Assembly: GCA_036960565.1 (NCBI GenBank)
Contig: JBALXQ010000016.1
Location: 40,236 to 104,235, forward strand
DNA from: Bermanella sp036960565
GTDB taxonomy: Bacteria; Pseudomonadota; Gammaproteobacteria; Pseudomonadales; Oceanobacteraceae
Length of the DNA stretch: 64,000 nucleotides
Direction of reading: 5' to 3'
This document shows, piece by piece, positions 1 through 8,997 of this stretch. The translations under genes were made by a program, and so were the position numbers. The stretch's first letter is position 1, and each line of letters begins with the position of its first letter. The notes beneath the pieces were generated by a model. It saw nothing but the letters and a program-made list of their open reading frames with translations. It was not told the origin of the DNA and did not search any database.

Positions 1-717
1 CAATTCCTTACCATCACGCACCACGCGAGCGGTCTTGGGCTGCAAACCAATCAGGCGCTTTATGGCCTGGGAAGTCTTGCCACGGGCGCGCATTTCTAAC
101 GCCGCGCCGAGATTAATCAACGCCACTATGATCGCGGCCGCTTCAAAATACGCGTGCTGAGCCAGTTCTGGCACCCACTGTGGCATGGCCACAATCACCA
201 TGGAATAGATCCAGGCAGACCCCGTGCCAAGGGCAATGAGGGTATCCATGTTGGCGTTATGGTTTCTGGCGGATTTCAAAGCGCCTGAGTAAAAGTGCCC
301 GGCAGAATAATAGAGTACAAACAGGGTGAAGAGGCCGATGGCGAACCAAAATACGCGGCCACTGGTGGCAGATAAATCCGGCAACAAACCAGACATGCTT
401 AACACAAATAATGGCAAGCCCAGCAAGGCCGCCAATGAGGCTTGTTTAATCAGGCGTTGATAATACTTCTGTTCGGCTTCTTCCTTGTCGGCCTCATCAT
501 CCAGGCCACTCAGTTGTGCCGCATCGTAACCGGCGTCGCGAATGGCTTTTATTACCGTGTTTGCTTGCACATTACCGTCTATGGTGGCGGTGCGTTCTAC
601 TAGGTTTACATTGGCGCCAGTTACCGCCTTCACACCCTTGATGGCGTTCTCGATGGAAGCCACACAACCCGCACAGGTCATGCCGGAGATGGATAGCCGC
701 AAAGTTTCACTCATCAT
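1..717 (-). CDS. copA: Copper-translocating P-type ATPase, N-terminal part (cut by window edge)
   Basis: Inner-membrane ATPase that would export Cu(I) from the cytoplasm. Only about 238 N-terminal residues are present and the frame stays open to position 1. An N-terminal heavy-metal-associated (HMA) domain carries GMTCAGC near residues 11-17. After an acidic linker come hydrophobic transmembrane segments and the NMDTLIALGT motif typical of Cu+ P1B-type ATPases. The CPC ion-binding motif and the DKTGT phosphorylation loop would lie outside the window. The start is ATG at 717 or the adjacent ATG at 714. It is the last gene of a copper cluster, 54 bp after the CopZ-like chaperone gene on the same strand. 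Confidence 0.93.
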   Translation of the reverse strand, partial: MMSETLRLSISGMTCAGCVASIENAIKGVKAVTGANVNLVERTATIDGNVQANTVIKAIRDAGYDAAQLSGLDDEADKEEAEQKYYQRLIKQASLAALLGLPLFVLSMSGLLPDLSATSGRVFWFAIGLFTLFVLYYSAGHFYSGALKSARNHNANMDTLIALGTGSAWIYSMVIVAMPQWVPELAQHAYFEAAAIIVALINLGAALEMRARGKTSQAIKRLIGLQPKTARVVRDGKEL

Positions 718-771
718 TTAGCCCCCGAATTATTAATATATGTGCTTGTTTCATACTGATGCTCCCACAAG

Positions 772-984
772 TTAGGCGATAATTTCCTGGGCTTGAAAAC
801 CAGCTATAGCCAATAGCTTAATGATGGCATCGCTTGAGGCATCTGCCATGACACTCACTTCTTTTTTGACAAGCCTCACCTCAATCACTTGCACATCAGC
901 GCAGGCCTTGAGTGCATCTGATATAGCGGTGGCACAGCCACCACACTTCATGGAGGGAACTGATAATTGTATTGTTTTGGCCAT
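772..984 (-). CDS. copZ: CopZ-like copper chaperone (HMA domain)
   Basis: A 70-residue protein made of a single HMA fold. The metal-binding motif MKCGGC lies near residues 12-17, with Cys14 and Cys17 as likely Cu(I) ligands. The family carries Cu(I) in the cytoplasm to CopA or to a regulator. A clear AGGAG precedes the ATG at 984. The gene lies directly upstream of copA on the same strand, and a perfect inverted repeat overlaps its ribosome binding site. The symbol is by family resemblance; another soft metal such as mercury is possible. Confidence 0.85.
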   Translation of the reverse strand: MAKTIQLSVPSMKCGGCATAISDALKACADVQVIEVRLVKKEVSVMADASSDAIIKLLAIAGFQAQEIIA

Positions 985-990
985 GAGAAG

Positions 991-1018
991 AACTCCTATT
1001 GGGTATTTGATAGGAGTT
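991..1018 (-). promoter_or_regulatory. Inverted repeat covering the copZ ribosome binding site
   Basis: Perfect 8-bp arms AACTCCTA (991-998) and TAGGAGTT (1011-1018) are separated by 12 nt, ending 7 bp before the copZ start codon. Read on the minus strand, the AGGAG Shine-Dalgarno lies in the promoter-distal arm and could pair with the other arm. It may be a translation-blocking hairpin or a dimeric regulator operator; sequence alone does not decide. Confidence 0.5.
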
Positions 1019-1076
1019 ATTATGAATTAGGCTAGGAGTTTGACCGTTACACGATTATGGGCTGATGTTGCAGAAT

Positions 1077-1652
1077 TCAAACTTTATCGATGGGGGTACG
1101 CGCTGCAGGGTCGCGCAGTAATTTAAAGTTAGAGGGAGTTAAACCGGTTACCTTCTTAAACTGACGACTCAAATGGGCAACACTGCTATAACCCAGACGA
1201 TGAGAAATTTCGGTGAGGGTGAGTTCATCATAAACCAGTAACTCCTTAGTTTTTTCAATCTTCTGATTAATGAAATACTGCTCTATGGTGACGCCTTCCA
1301 CTGAAGAAAATAAATGACTTAAATGGGTGTAGTCTTTGAAGAGATGTTCACTGAGATATTCTGACAGTTTTATCTTATCCCCGGCCAAGTGTTCATGATC
1401 ATGCTGAATTAATTTAATCAGCTGTTTTTTGGTATTTTCAATTAAACGTGCTTTTTTATCGTTAATCAGTTCAAAACCCAGCTTTTCAATATTGTGACAA
1501 AAATCCTTAAGCTGCTCTTCTGTTAATACAGAGTTAGTAAATTCCACTTCTCCTAGGCTCACTTTGGTAGCGACTAGGTTCAATTTCTTTAGTTCGTACT
1601 CAACAGCTTGAGTGCAGCGTGCACACACCATATTTTTAATAAAAAGCTTCAT
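1077..1652 (-). CDS. AraC-family regulator with N-terminal HMA-like CxxC segment
   Basis: A 191-residue protein. The C-terminal part (about 90-185) is an AraC-type double helix-turn-helix DNA-binding domain (LTEISHRLGYSSVAHLSRQF, then KVTGLTPSNF). The N-terminus (1-60) resembles an HMA fold, with a CARC motif at residues 10-13 in place of the usual sugar-binding sensor. This suggests a cytoplasmic metal-responsive regulator of the copZ-copA genes immediately downstream on the same strand; that role is inference. The region 1020-1076, between it and copZ, is short enough for shared transcription. Confidence 0.8.
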   Translation of the reverse strand: MKLFIKNMVCARCTQAVEYELKKLNLVATKVSLGEVEFTNSVLTEEQLKDFCHNIEKLGFELINDKKARLIENTKKQLIKLIQHDHEHLAGDKIKLSEYLSEHLFKDYTHLSHLFSSVEGVTIEQYFINQKIEKTKELLVYDELTLTEISHRLGYSSVAHLSRQFKKVTGLTPSNFKLLRDPAARTPIDKV

Positions 1653-1778
1653 TAGATTCGTTTTTACTTAACAATTAGTGTGGTCATTCTATATACGGTA
1701 ACACACATATCTAAATTTATTATAAGCAGTCACACGACTTGTATCTAAACCGAGTGATCATTAAAAGTGCCAGGCTAT

Positions 1779-2027
1779 TTAGGAAGATCCACAACAGCCA
1801 CTTGATGAATCCTGATTACCGTGGGCTCGTTGTAATTGAATGGGCGGGCAAGGCACAGTGCCAAAAGAGCAAAACACGCAGCAGTCTCCTTTTAAAGGTT
1901 TTAACAACTGACCACAGCCATTGCATTGGTGATACCAAAGGCAAGCATCTGTGGGCATCGTCAATAATTCACTGTGGCTGCAATGAGGGCATGTCAGTAG
2001 AGAATCGGGAATAATGTCCATAACCAT
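1779..2027 (-). CDS. Small Cys-rich GDCCVxC-domain protein
   Basis: An 82-residue cytosolic-looking protein with CPHC (13-16), CNGC (35-38), the signature GDCCVFCSFG (47-56), a further Cys at 60 and a CC pair near the C-terminus. The signature matches the small family known as GDCCVxC-domain (seleno)proteins, found near metal resistance genes; function unknown. All signature positions here are Cys codons, so this is not the selenocysteine form. The paired CxxC motifs suggest zinc or copper binding. Start ATG at 2027, with AAGGG upstream. Confidence 0.75.
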   Translation of the reverse strand: MVMDIIPDSLLTCPHCSHSELLTMPTDACLWYHQCNGCGQLLKPLKGDCCVFCSFGTVPCPPIQLQRAHGNQDSSSGCCGSS

Positions 2028-2177
2028 TTACCCTTAGAGGAACCTATCTATCAGTATAGGCGCTATGTGTTTTTATGAATATCCCAGTGTAAGCGTTGAA
2101 GTTCGCGAAATGTAACTCGACCAACCTATTGGTAGGATAATAAGTTGGTTAATTCAGGGGAATATTTTTGCTCACAC

Positions 2178-3281
2178 TCACGCTCTAATATCGCTAACTG
2201 AATTTCCCCGCTCAGCATGTTCAAGCATTTTAAAAATGGCTTGGGCAATCTCAGGCCCCTTTTGTTCTTCAACAAAATGCCCTACATCCGAAAAGGTATG
2301 TGTATCATCTTTCATTTTAGGCAAAGCGCTTTGCCATTGTTTAATGATGGAATCCTTACCACAAGCATCCCACTGACCAAAGAACCCCGCCACTTTAACC
2401 TGGCTATTTTTTCCTCCCCAACTGGCGGCAATATTGTTTTGCATAAACTCATAAAAACTGTGGTTGTCTTGGCGCCCATGGGTAGGATCCATATAGGTGT
2501 AACCGTGACCCCACACAGGAGTTTGACGTACCATACGCTTTGAGCTGCGCGCATTGGCTTTTGTGCTAAGTGACTGCGCCCAAACGTGTTCAGGCGTGCC
2601 TTGTTTTAATAATCCAAAGGCATGCCGGAAAGTATATTTACTGGTGTTTAAGATAAACTTAAACGAACTTTGGGGGCCGCTGTGAGACACCACGTAGGCG
2701 GCCACTCCAGCCCACAATTTATCGGGCATAATTTTAGGGGTGTGACACCAGGGCAACCAACTCACCGGGTAATTTTCGTAAGTAAAACCATCACTTGGCA
2801 TAGGAAAAACGGTACTGTTCATCACCACTATATTACGCACACGCCCGGGCTCTTGAATAAAGGCACCCATGCCAATAGGGCCACCCCAATCGTGCACCGC
2901 CAAAGTTACCTGGTTTAAATCAAGGTGCTGAATGAGCTGTAAAAGATTATTGGCATGGTGCATTTCCACCATTTCAAAGGTGGCCTGATCAGACAAACCA
3001 AAACCAATATGATCCATGGCAATGATGCGCATGGACTGGCCCGAGTTTATTAATGCATCGCGAATATGGCGATAGGTATAAGAGCTTTCTGGGTTGCCAT
3101 GAACAAATACCACAGTGGCTTCTGGTTTACCCTCTCCAACGGTGTAGTCGCTATAAAATAGTTTTTTTCCTTTATCAAAGCCTTTTTCCAATTCAAACCA
3201 ATAAGCGCTTCCCGCCGGACAATAATCTTCTGGCGGGTTATGAAGTGGCGTATTACTGGGTATTTTCATGGCTGCTTTCAT
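2178..3281 (-). CDS. Haloalkane dehalogenase-like alpha/beta hydrolase
   Basis: A 367-residue soluble alpha/beta hydrolase. HGNPESS (about 61-67) forms the oxyanion region. HDWGG (about 130-134) supplies the nucleophile Asp131, followed by the Trp that helps bind halide in haloalkane dehalogenases. DVGHFVEEQ near the C-terminus gives the catalytic His. The acid is probably in GQWDACGKD. The family cleaves carbon-halogen bonds, but the substrate cannot be read here and epoxide or other ester hydrolysis is possible. It lies 99 bp downstream of the GMC oxidoreductase gene on the same strand, a likely two-gene operon. Start could be M1 or M5. Confidence 0.82.
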   Translation of the reverse strand: MKAAMKIPSNTPLHNPPEDYCPAGSAYWFELEKGFDKGKKLFYSDYTVGEGKPEATVVFVHGNPESSYTYRHIRDALINSGQSMRIIAMDHIGFGLSDQATFEMVEMHHANNLLQLIQHLDLNQVTLAVHDWGGPIGMGAFIQEPGRVRNIVVMNSTVFPMPSDGFTYENYPVSWLPWCHTPKIMPDKLWAGVAAYVVSHSGPQSSFKFILNTSKYTFRHAFGLLKQGTPEHVWAQSLSTKANARSSKRMVRQTPVWGHGYTYMDPTHGRQDNHSFYEFMQNNIAASWGGKNSQVKVAGFFGQWDACGKDSIIKQWQSALPKMKDDTHTFSDVGHFVEEQKGPEIAQAIFKMLEHAERGNSVSDIRA

Positions 3282-3380
3282 GGTCTTAAATTTCCGTCGT
3301 TATTATTCTGCGTGGCTAACCCGAGCATAATTATATGGCTCTTAAAAAAGGCTAATTTTTGCTCGGATTAAGGGCACTTC

Positions 3381-5027
3381 CTAGGCCAATACAGACTCTA
3401 GCTCACTCGCTACCTTTTTACCTTGGCTGGCCAGTACCATCTTGGCCACTTTTTCTGCAATAGCAATGGTGGGTGCATTGGTGTTGCCACTGATTAAAGT
3501 GGGCATGATGGAGGCATCAATTACTCTTAAGTTTTCCACTCCATGCACTTTTAACTCATTATCTACTACCGCCATGGCATCATTGCCCATCTTGCAGGTA
3601 CCTACTGGGTGATACACTAGCCCCAGACGATCTTTACATTTTTGCAATATTTCCTCATCCGATTGAGCATCAGGCCCTGGATGTATTTCTTCATCTCGGT
3701 ATTCATCAAAGGCTTGAGCCGCCAGAATTTTTCTAGCTACCCTAATGCCGTTTACCAATACTTTGGCGTCTTCTTTTTTATCAAAGAAATTAAAATCTAT
3801 TTTAACCGGGTCTTGTGGGTTGGCAGAGCGCAAAGAAACACTTCCACGGCTTAGAGGACGCAATACACACACATGACAGGAATAACCATGTCCCGCCAGC
3901 AGTCTTAAGTCGCGGCCGTTATCATCAAATAACAACGGCACAAAGTGCATTTGGATATCGGGCACCGTCACATCTGGGCTCGATTTTAAAAATGCCCCGG
4001 CCTGAGTAATGGAATTGGCCAGCTTGCCTTGTTTAGTGCGAATGTATTTCACTACATCTGGCAACATTTTAGTTAAACCGACTGGACCAATAGAAAAACC
4101 ATCCTTTTTCAAACTGGTGGTCAGTACACAGGCATCCACATGTTCCTGCAGGTTCTTACCCACACCAGGAAGGTCCTGCACCACTGAAATACCATAACGC
4201 TCCAATTCTTGTTTGTCGCCTATGCCCGACAACATTAGGGTTTGGGGCGAATTAAAAGTACCGCCGCAAATTAATGTTTCCTGTGCGGCATACACCTGGC
4301 GGCGTTTGCCATTTTGAATGTATTCCACCCCCACCGCTTTTTTGCCTTCAAAAATAATACGCTGAACAAAGGCTTCACATTCCACCTGTAAGTTAGTTCT
4401 GGCCATAGCGGGTTTTAAATAAGCCCGAGACACACCGCAACGCTCGCCATCTTTAATGGTGAACTGGTAATAACCTGCCCCTTCAAATTGATGGCCGTTA
4501 AAATCATTTGTTAATGGGTAACCGGCTTGTTGGGCTCCTGCTAAAAATGAATCGTTCACCTTGTAATCGTTTACCACGTCGGATACATACAAAGGGCCAC
4601 TATCCCCGTGAAACTCATCGCCACCACGCTGGTTAGTTTCGGAGTCTTTAAAATAGGGCAATAGTTCGTCAAAGCTCCAGCCCTCGTTACCCAGTGACCG
4701 CCAATGATCGTAATCGCTTTTGTGCCCGCGTATATACACCATGGCATTCACCGCACTGCTGCCCCCTAGGGTCTTGCCTCTTGGACAAAACATGGGGCTG
4801 CCATCTCGAATATCTTTTACCGATTCGCTCTCGTAACCCCAGTTATATTTTTTACTAAACATAAAGTAGGCAAGCGCACCGGGAATTTTAATGAAGGGGT
4901 TTTTATCCAACGGACCCGCTTCAAGCACCAATACTTTATTGGCGGAGTCTTTGGTTAGGCGGTTAGCCATGACACATCCAGCCGAACCAGCTCCCACCAC
5001 AATGTAATCGAATTGGTTTTTTGTCAT
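3381..5027 (-). CDS. GMC-family FAD-dependent alcohol/choline dehydrogenase
   Basis: A 548-residue flavoenzyme. The Rossmann FAD-binding motif VVGAGSAGC is at residues 10-18. The GMC signatures PRGKTLGGSSAVNAM (about 83-97) and GTFNSPQTLMLSGIG (about 255-270) follow. C-terminal active-site motifs are YHPVGTCKMG and SGNTNAPTIAIAEK. Relatives oxidise primary alcohols (AlkJ type) or choline; the substrate is not readable. No signal peptide. It is divergent from an AraC/OruR-type regulator and upstream of the dehalogenase-like hydrolase, suggesting a small catabolic operon in which the hydrolase makes an alcohol that this enzyme oxidises (inference). Confidence 0.9.
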   Translation of the reverse strand: MTKNQFDYIVVGAGSAGCVMANRLTKDSANKVLVLEAGPLDKNPFIKIPGALAYFMFSKKYNWGYESESVKDIRDGSPMFCPRGKTLGGSSAVNAMVYIRGHKSDYDHWRSLGNEGWSFDELLPYFKDSETNQRGGDEFHGDSGPLYVSDVVNDYKVNDSFLAGAQQAGYPLTNDFNGHQFEGAGYYQFTIKDGERCGVSRAYLKPAMARTNLQVECEAFVQRIIFEGKKAVGVEYIQNGKRRQVYAAQETLICGGTFNSPQTLMLSGIGDKQELERYGISVVQDLPGVGKNLQEHVDACVLTTSLKKDGFSIGPVGLTKMLPDVVKYIRTKQGKLANSITQAGAFLKSSPDVTVPDIQMHFVPLLFDDNGRDLRLLAGHGYSCHVCVLRPLSRGSVSLRSANPQDPVKIDFNFFDKKEDAKVLVNGIRVARKILAAQAFDEYRDEEIHPGPDAQSDEEILQKCKDRLGLVYHPVGTCKMGNDAMAVVDNELKVHGVENLRVIDASIMPTLISGNTNAPTIAIAEKVAKMVLASQGKKVASELESVLA

Positions 5028-5184
5028 TATGTTTCCCTTGTCACTAAGACCCAGTATTTGGCGTTAATCTGCTTAATAATCTATAGAAAGCTAGGATTCT
5101 AGCCATGTTGTAATTGAATTGATTTCTTGTTATTTTCGGACATGAGATAAAACTATCCCCAGTTACCTTTAGTTAGGACAGTAT

Positions 5185-6198
5185 GTGAAGGCGCGACACT
5201 CAATTATTGGCTTAGCCGAAAACCTTAAATGGATGACATCTAAAGGCTTTAGCCGTGATGCTTTACTGGCCAATACCGGTATTGAGGCGCAGCGACTAAA
5301 CGATCCTCATGCCACGGTAGAGGTACAGGAAGAGTTGGCATTCTACGAGAATGTGATCGCGCTCAGCCAAGACCCATTAATCATGTATAAAGTGGGCTTT
5401 AATCTACAAATTAGCTCTTATGGCATGTGGGGGCTGGCCCTGTTGAGCAGCCCTAATGTGGCTAAAGCCATTGATTTTGGCATTCAATATATTGAGTTTA
5501 GTTACACCTATAATCGTATTGAGCTTTTCCAAGACGAACATATAGCCGGATTACGCATTACCCCCAAGATTGAGCTGGGGAAGTTACAACAAAGAATGAC
5601 CGAAAAAGATTTGGCCGCCATTTTTGTCATCTTTAAAGCGCTATTAGAATTAGATAAGCCTCTTAAAGAAATTAGGGTTAGTTGGCCCAAGCCTGCACAG
5701 GGCGATCAGTATCAAGACTTATTCTTGTGTCCGGTATCCTTCAACTGCCCATTCACCGAAATTTTATTTGAGAAAAATTACCTTGCTCGTGAATTGTTGC
5801 AAAATAATGCCCTCACGGTGCAATTGTGCAAAGAACAACTAGAAGAAAAACTGCCTAACTTCAAAACCAGTGACAACACCATAGATCAGGTGAACGACTA
5901 CCTAACCCGCACCCCAAGCATTAAAGCCAATATAGAAGAATGCGCCAAAGAGTTAAAAATAAGCTCTCGACACCTGCGCCGAAAAATCACCGAAGAAGGC
6001 TCATCTTTTAAAGCACTGCAAGATCAATTTAGAAGAATGCTGGCTGAAAAATATTTGCGCTTAACCGATATGAACCTTGAAGAAATAGCGGAAAGACTAG
6101 GCTACAGCGATGCCGCCAATTTTAGCAATGCCTTTAAACGCTGGACCGGCATTAGCCCAAGAACGTTTGCCAAAAAGCAAAAATCAACCCAGCAATAG
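5185..6198 (+). CDS. AraC-family regulator, OruR/ArgR type
   Basis: A 337-residue cytosolic transcription factor. Residues about 20-205 match the arabinose-binding-like sensor region common in this subfamily, and 235-330 hold the AraC double HTH (ERLGYSDAANFSNAFKRWTG motif). The start is GTG at 5185, because the overlapping ATG at 5183 hits TGA at once; TTAGGACAG lies just upstream. It diverges from the GMC oxidoreductase-hydrolase pair over a 157-bp spacer and is the obvious candidate to control them. Confidence 0.88.
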   Translation: MKARHSIIGLAENLKWMTSKGFSRDALLANTGIEAQRLNDPHATVEVQEELAFYENVIALSQDPLIMYKVGFNLQISSYGMWGLALLSSPNVAKAIDFGIQYIEFSYTYNRIELFQDEHIAGLRITPKIELGKLQQRMTEKDLAAIFVIFKALLELDKPLKEIRVSWPKPAQGDQYQDLFLCPVSFNCPFTEILFEKNYLARELLQNNALTVQLCKEQLEEKLPNFKTSDNTIDQVNDYLTRTPSIKANIEECAKELKISSRHLRRKITEEGSSFKALQDQFRRMLAEKYLRLTDMNLEEIAERLGYSDAANFSNAFKRWTGISPRTFAKKQKSTQQ

Positions 6199-6326
6199 CG
6201 CCACGCAATTCTATCCTTCTGCCCATTCAAACAGAGCCCTTCCCTAGACTTTAGGCCAATTACGTCTATGCTTTTAACAATATATGGCTATATCTGGCGC
6301 CCGCTTTAAAGCTTTAGACACTGTTA

Positions 6327-7646
6327 ATGGATGACTTGTTATTAATGAAAAATGATACTTCATTTAGTTTCAATCCTTCCAAGTCGCCCTTTCCTATCAT
6401 AGGTGCAAGCTACATAGGTTCCAAAGGCCCTAGCAGTGCCACTATCGTTTTTCAAAATACACCATCTGCTATTTATGGAGATTTACTGGGTAAAAACCTG
6501 TCAGTAATTTTTGATGAGCTCGGTTGTGAAGCCGTTGCCAGAAAAAAGCCGGGCTGCTTAATGGCCAAGTTAATTCAAGATGGTCATATAGATGGCATAG
6601 AAGGGGAGTTAAATGGCGTTTATGTGACCTTATTTTCCGGCTACCGACCTGAAGAATGTTTAATTCAAGTGAGCATATTTGATCGAACTAAGGAGATACT
6701 GGCCACCCAACGCGAGGCAATTTTAAGGCACCTTCCGGATATTTTTCATAAATCAGGCGACTTGGAAGAACGCTTAGAAAAAGCCATGTCTGAAGTCATG
6801 TCTTATGACACGTTTAATAAAAAGGCCGATAAAACACTGGGCTTTGGTTTGTATTTAACAGGTGAGTGTTCAAATTCTTTGGAATTAGTGGTGTCGACGG
6901 ATAACCATTTATACCCAGCCCACCAGAAAGAAGGCCATGGTTTGGTAGGCGCACAAATGGTGGTGGATGAACCTGTATGTTTTGGCCGAACCGCCTTAGA
7001 TGATCGTATGCTACGGTATTTCACCTTCGCTATAGGCTCGTTGGGAGCCGGCATTATATACATGGAAAACAGCTACACCAATTCAGATATAGACATGATA
7101 TTCTTAAAAAGCATCGGCACTTCCATCGATAACATGATTAGGATTGACAACCTGGCTCACCACGATGAACTAACCGGGTTATTTAATCGACGGGCCCTTG
7201 AAAATAAACTCATTTCCGATTTTTTCCGTGCCCAACGAGAGAAAATTCAACTGCATTTAGTCTTTGTAGATTTAAACAAATTCAAGCCCATCAATGATGA
7301 ATATGGTCACGAGGTAGGTGATAAGGTATTGGTTGAGACAGGTCACCGTTTAAAAAAATCCATTCGTAAACACGAAGTAGTCGCCAGATATGGTGGTGAT
7401 GAATTTGTCATTTTAGTCTCGGGAGATTTTGACAAACAAACCTTCGAGAAAAAGTTACGTAAAATACTGGCACGAAAATTCGACGTAGGCTCTTACCACC
7501 CAGATAATGGCATTGAAGCCAGCATAGGCTTTGCCACCTACGACCCTAAAATTAATCCGGATATGCAGCCTTCGGAGCTAGTGGACAGTGCGGATCAGTC
7601 TATGTATGAAAATAAAGAAAAAATACTCGCTGACAACACCGATTAA
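6327..7646 (+). CDS. Diguanylate cyclase with novel N-terminal sensor region
   Basis: A 439-residue protein. The C-terminal GGDEF domain (about 280-430) has an intact active-site GGDEF at 356-360 and DLNKFKPINDEYGHEVGD upstream, so it should make c-di-GMP from GTP. The allosteric I-site position nine residues before GGDEF reads RKHE, not RxxD, so product inhibition may be weak. The N-terminal 270 residues have no transmembrane segment and resemble a PAS-like plus a GAF-like region, by eye only. The last 4 bp overlap the convergent gene on the other strand. Confidence 0.85.
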   Translation: MDDLLLMKNDTSFSFNPSKSPFPIIGASYIGSKGPSSATIVFQNTPSAIYGDLLGKNLSVIFDELGCEAVARKKPGCLMAKLIQDGHIDGIEGELNGVYVTLFSGYRPEECLIQVSIFDRTKEILATQREAILRHLPDIFHKSGDLEERLEKAMSEVMSYDTFNKKADKTLGFGLYLTGECSNSLELVVSTDNHLYPAHQKEGHGLVGAQMVVDEPVCFGRTALDDRMLRYFTFAIGSLGAGIIYMENSYTNSDIDMIFLKSIGTSIDNMIRIDNLAHHDELTGLFNRRALENKLISDFFRAQREKIQLHLVFVDLNKFKPINDEYGHEVGDKVLVETGHRLKKSIRKHEVVARYGGDEFVILVSGDFDKQTFEKKLRKILARKFDVGSYHPDNGIEASIGFATYDPKINPDMQPSELVDSADQSMYENKEKILADNTD

Positions 7647-8215
7647 AAATCCCTATCATCAAATTCCGTTCTAATTCCCCTGTATAAGTAATGGCAAGCC
7701 TTACAGCTTCTGGCCAAAATGTCCGCTTGTTTTTTAATGGCAGCATAATCCTTACTCATGGCCACATCGTGAAGTTTTTCTGCTTGAAGGTAAAGGTTAT
7801 CTAGATTTTTAACAAACTCTTGTTCCAGCTCTCCGCTCTTTCTCCAAATATTACTTTTAGCTCGAGATTTTTTTGAGGTGGAACCTGTTGGAAAAATATC
7901 CCGCATATCCCTAGTTACCTGCATAAGCATACTGGCGTGCATGGGAATATGTTCAATAAATATATTTTCTTTAACGATGAAGCGAATAGATTTTAAATGG
8001 GCGCCCTTGGTATCCATAATATAACGGCGATACAACATGAGGTTATCTCCCATGTCCGCGCTGAACTCCTGCCTAGCGGAGTGCTCTGCCACCAGTAAAC
8101 CACTGCCAAATATACTTAGCAGCAATGCATACTTTAAATACCTATTCTCTTTTAAAAAACGTAAAAACCACACACTAAAGCCTTTAATTGAATGCATAAC
8201 GGCATCACCACTCAC
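7643..8215 (-). CDS. Membrane-anchored protein with CxxCH haem motif
   Basis: A 190-residue protein with an N-terminal membrane segment (about 25-45) and a probably periplasmic rest. A single CKACH motif about 18 residues from the C-terminus fits covalent haem c attachment, as in cytochrome c'-type four-helix proteins; the preceding segments look helical. The GTG start overlaps the stop of the upstream binding-protein gene by 4 bp (GTGA), suggesting translational coupling; an internal ATG seven codons in is an alternative. Its role is unknown: possibly a redox or gas sensor working with the adjacent binding protein. Confidence 0.6.
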   Translation of the reverse strand: MSGDAVMHSIKGFSVWFLRFLKENRYLKYALLLSIFGSGLLVAEHSARQEFSADMGDNLMLYRRYIMDTKGAHLKSIRFIVKENIFIEHIPMHASMLMQVTRDMRDIFPTGSTSKKSRAKSNIWRKSGELEQEFVKNLDNLYLQAEKLHDVAMSKDYAAIKKQADILARSCKACHYLYRGIRTEFDDRDF

Positions 8216-8997
8216 TGATACTGGCTAAAAATCTTTTTCTGTAATTTTACAAGCGATCCATCGTCTTGCATTTTTTTAAGTAATTTATTTAATGCAGGCA
8301 TTATTTTTATGTAATTCGATTTCTTACCTAGGCAAATATGCCATTGAGTTTCGTCCATTACTTGAGGTAATCCGACTACACGCCCTTCAAAACCCAGTTT
8401 TTTCATTTGATAAGCAATGAGCGGCGCTTGCTCTATGTAAACATCCACGCGATTACGATCAAGCATCTCCAATATTTGCAGAGAGTTTGTTGCTTTTTGT
8501 ACCAGTCTTGCAGGCTTAAGATTCAGCTTATGCCAGCCTCCTCCTACAATATGACCATGAATAATATCTTCTAGAGTTAATAGTTGGGAAAGGGAGGTAA
8601 TCTTTTTTAGCCGAGGAATACTAGGGTTAGCACTGCCGGTATGCATTAAAAAGTTACTGTTAAACAAAGGCGTCTCACTCACCTGGGTGTATTGACGCCT
8701 CTTAGAGTTGGGAATGGTAACAAAGGCATCGGCACTGCCCTTTTTAACCAAGGATTGAGCCCGAGCCCAAGGGTATATATGGTGACTGACTTTAATCCCC
8801 ATTCTCTTAGTGAGAATTTCGTTTATAAAATCCACTTCGGCGCCTTGGGCTTTTCCATTTTCATCACTCCAGGAAAACGGCAAGTATCCTTGAGCGTAAA
8901 CCGCCTTTAGTTCATTAGCTTGCAAGGTATGGGTAAAAACCAGCAAGGCTACGGTCGCCACCAGTATATTTATCACCCTATAAAACACATCGTGCAT
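8212..8997 (-). CDS. Periplasmic substrate-binding protein, family 3
   Basis: A 261-residue protein with an N-terminal signal peptide (cleavage near LQANEL) and the bilobed fold of solute-binding family 3 (amino-acid-binding type). AEVDFINEILTKRMGI and RNRVDVYIEQAPL match family segments. No ABC permease or ATPase is nearby. Such solitary copies in marine bacteria often sit beside signalling genes, so it may serve as a sensor input and not for transport (inference). It is translationally coupled to the downstream CxxCH membrane protein. Confidence 0.75.
   Translation of the reverse strand: MHDVFYRVINILVATVALLVFTHTLQANELKAVYAQGYLPFSWSDENGKAQGAEVDFINEILTKRMGIKVSHHIYPWARAQSLVKKGSADAFVTIPNSKRRQYTQVSETPLFNSNFLMHTGSANPSIPRLKKITSLSQLLTLEDIIHGHIVGGGWHKLNLKPARLVQKATNSLQILEMLDRNRVDVYIEQAPLIAYQMKKLGFEGRVVGLPQVMDETQWHICLGKKSNYIKIMPALNKLLKKMQDDGSLVKLQKKIFSQYQ

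Noticed and set aside
1779..2027. Selenoprotein version of GDCCVxC
   Set aside because: Signature Cys codons are TGC/TGT; no in-frame TGA.
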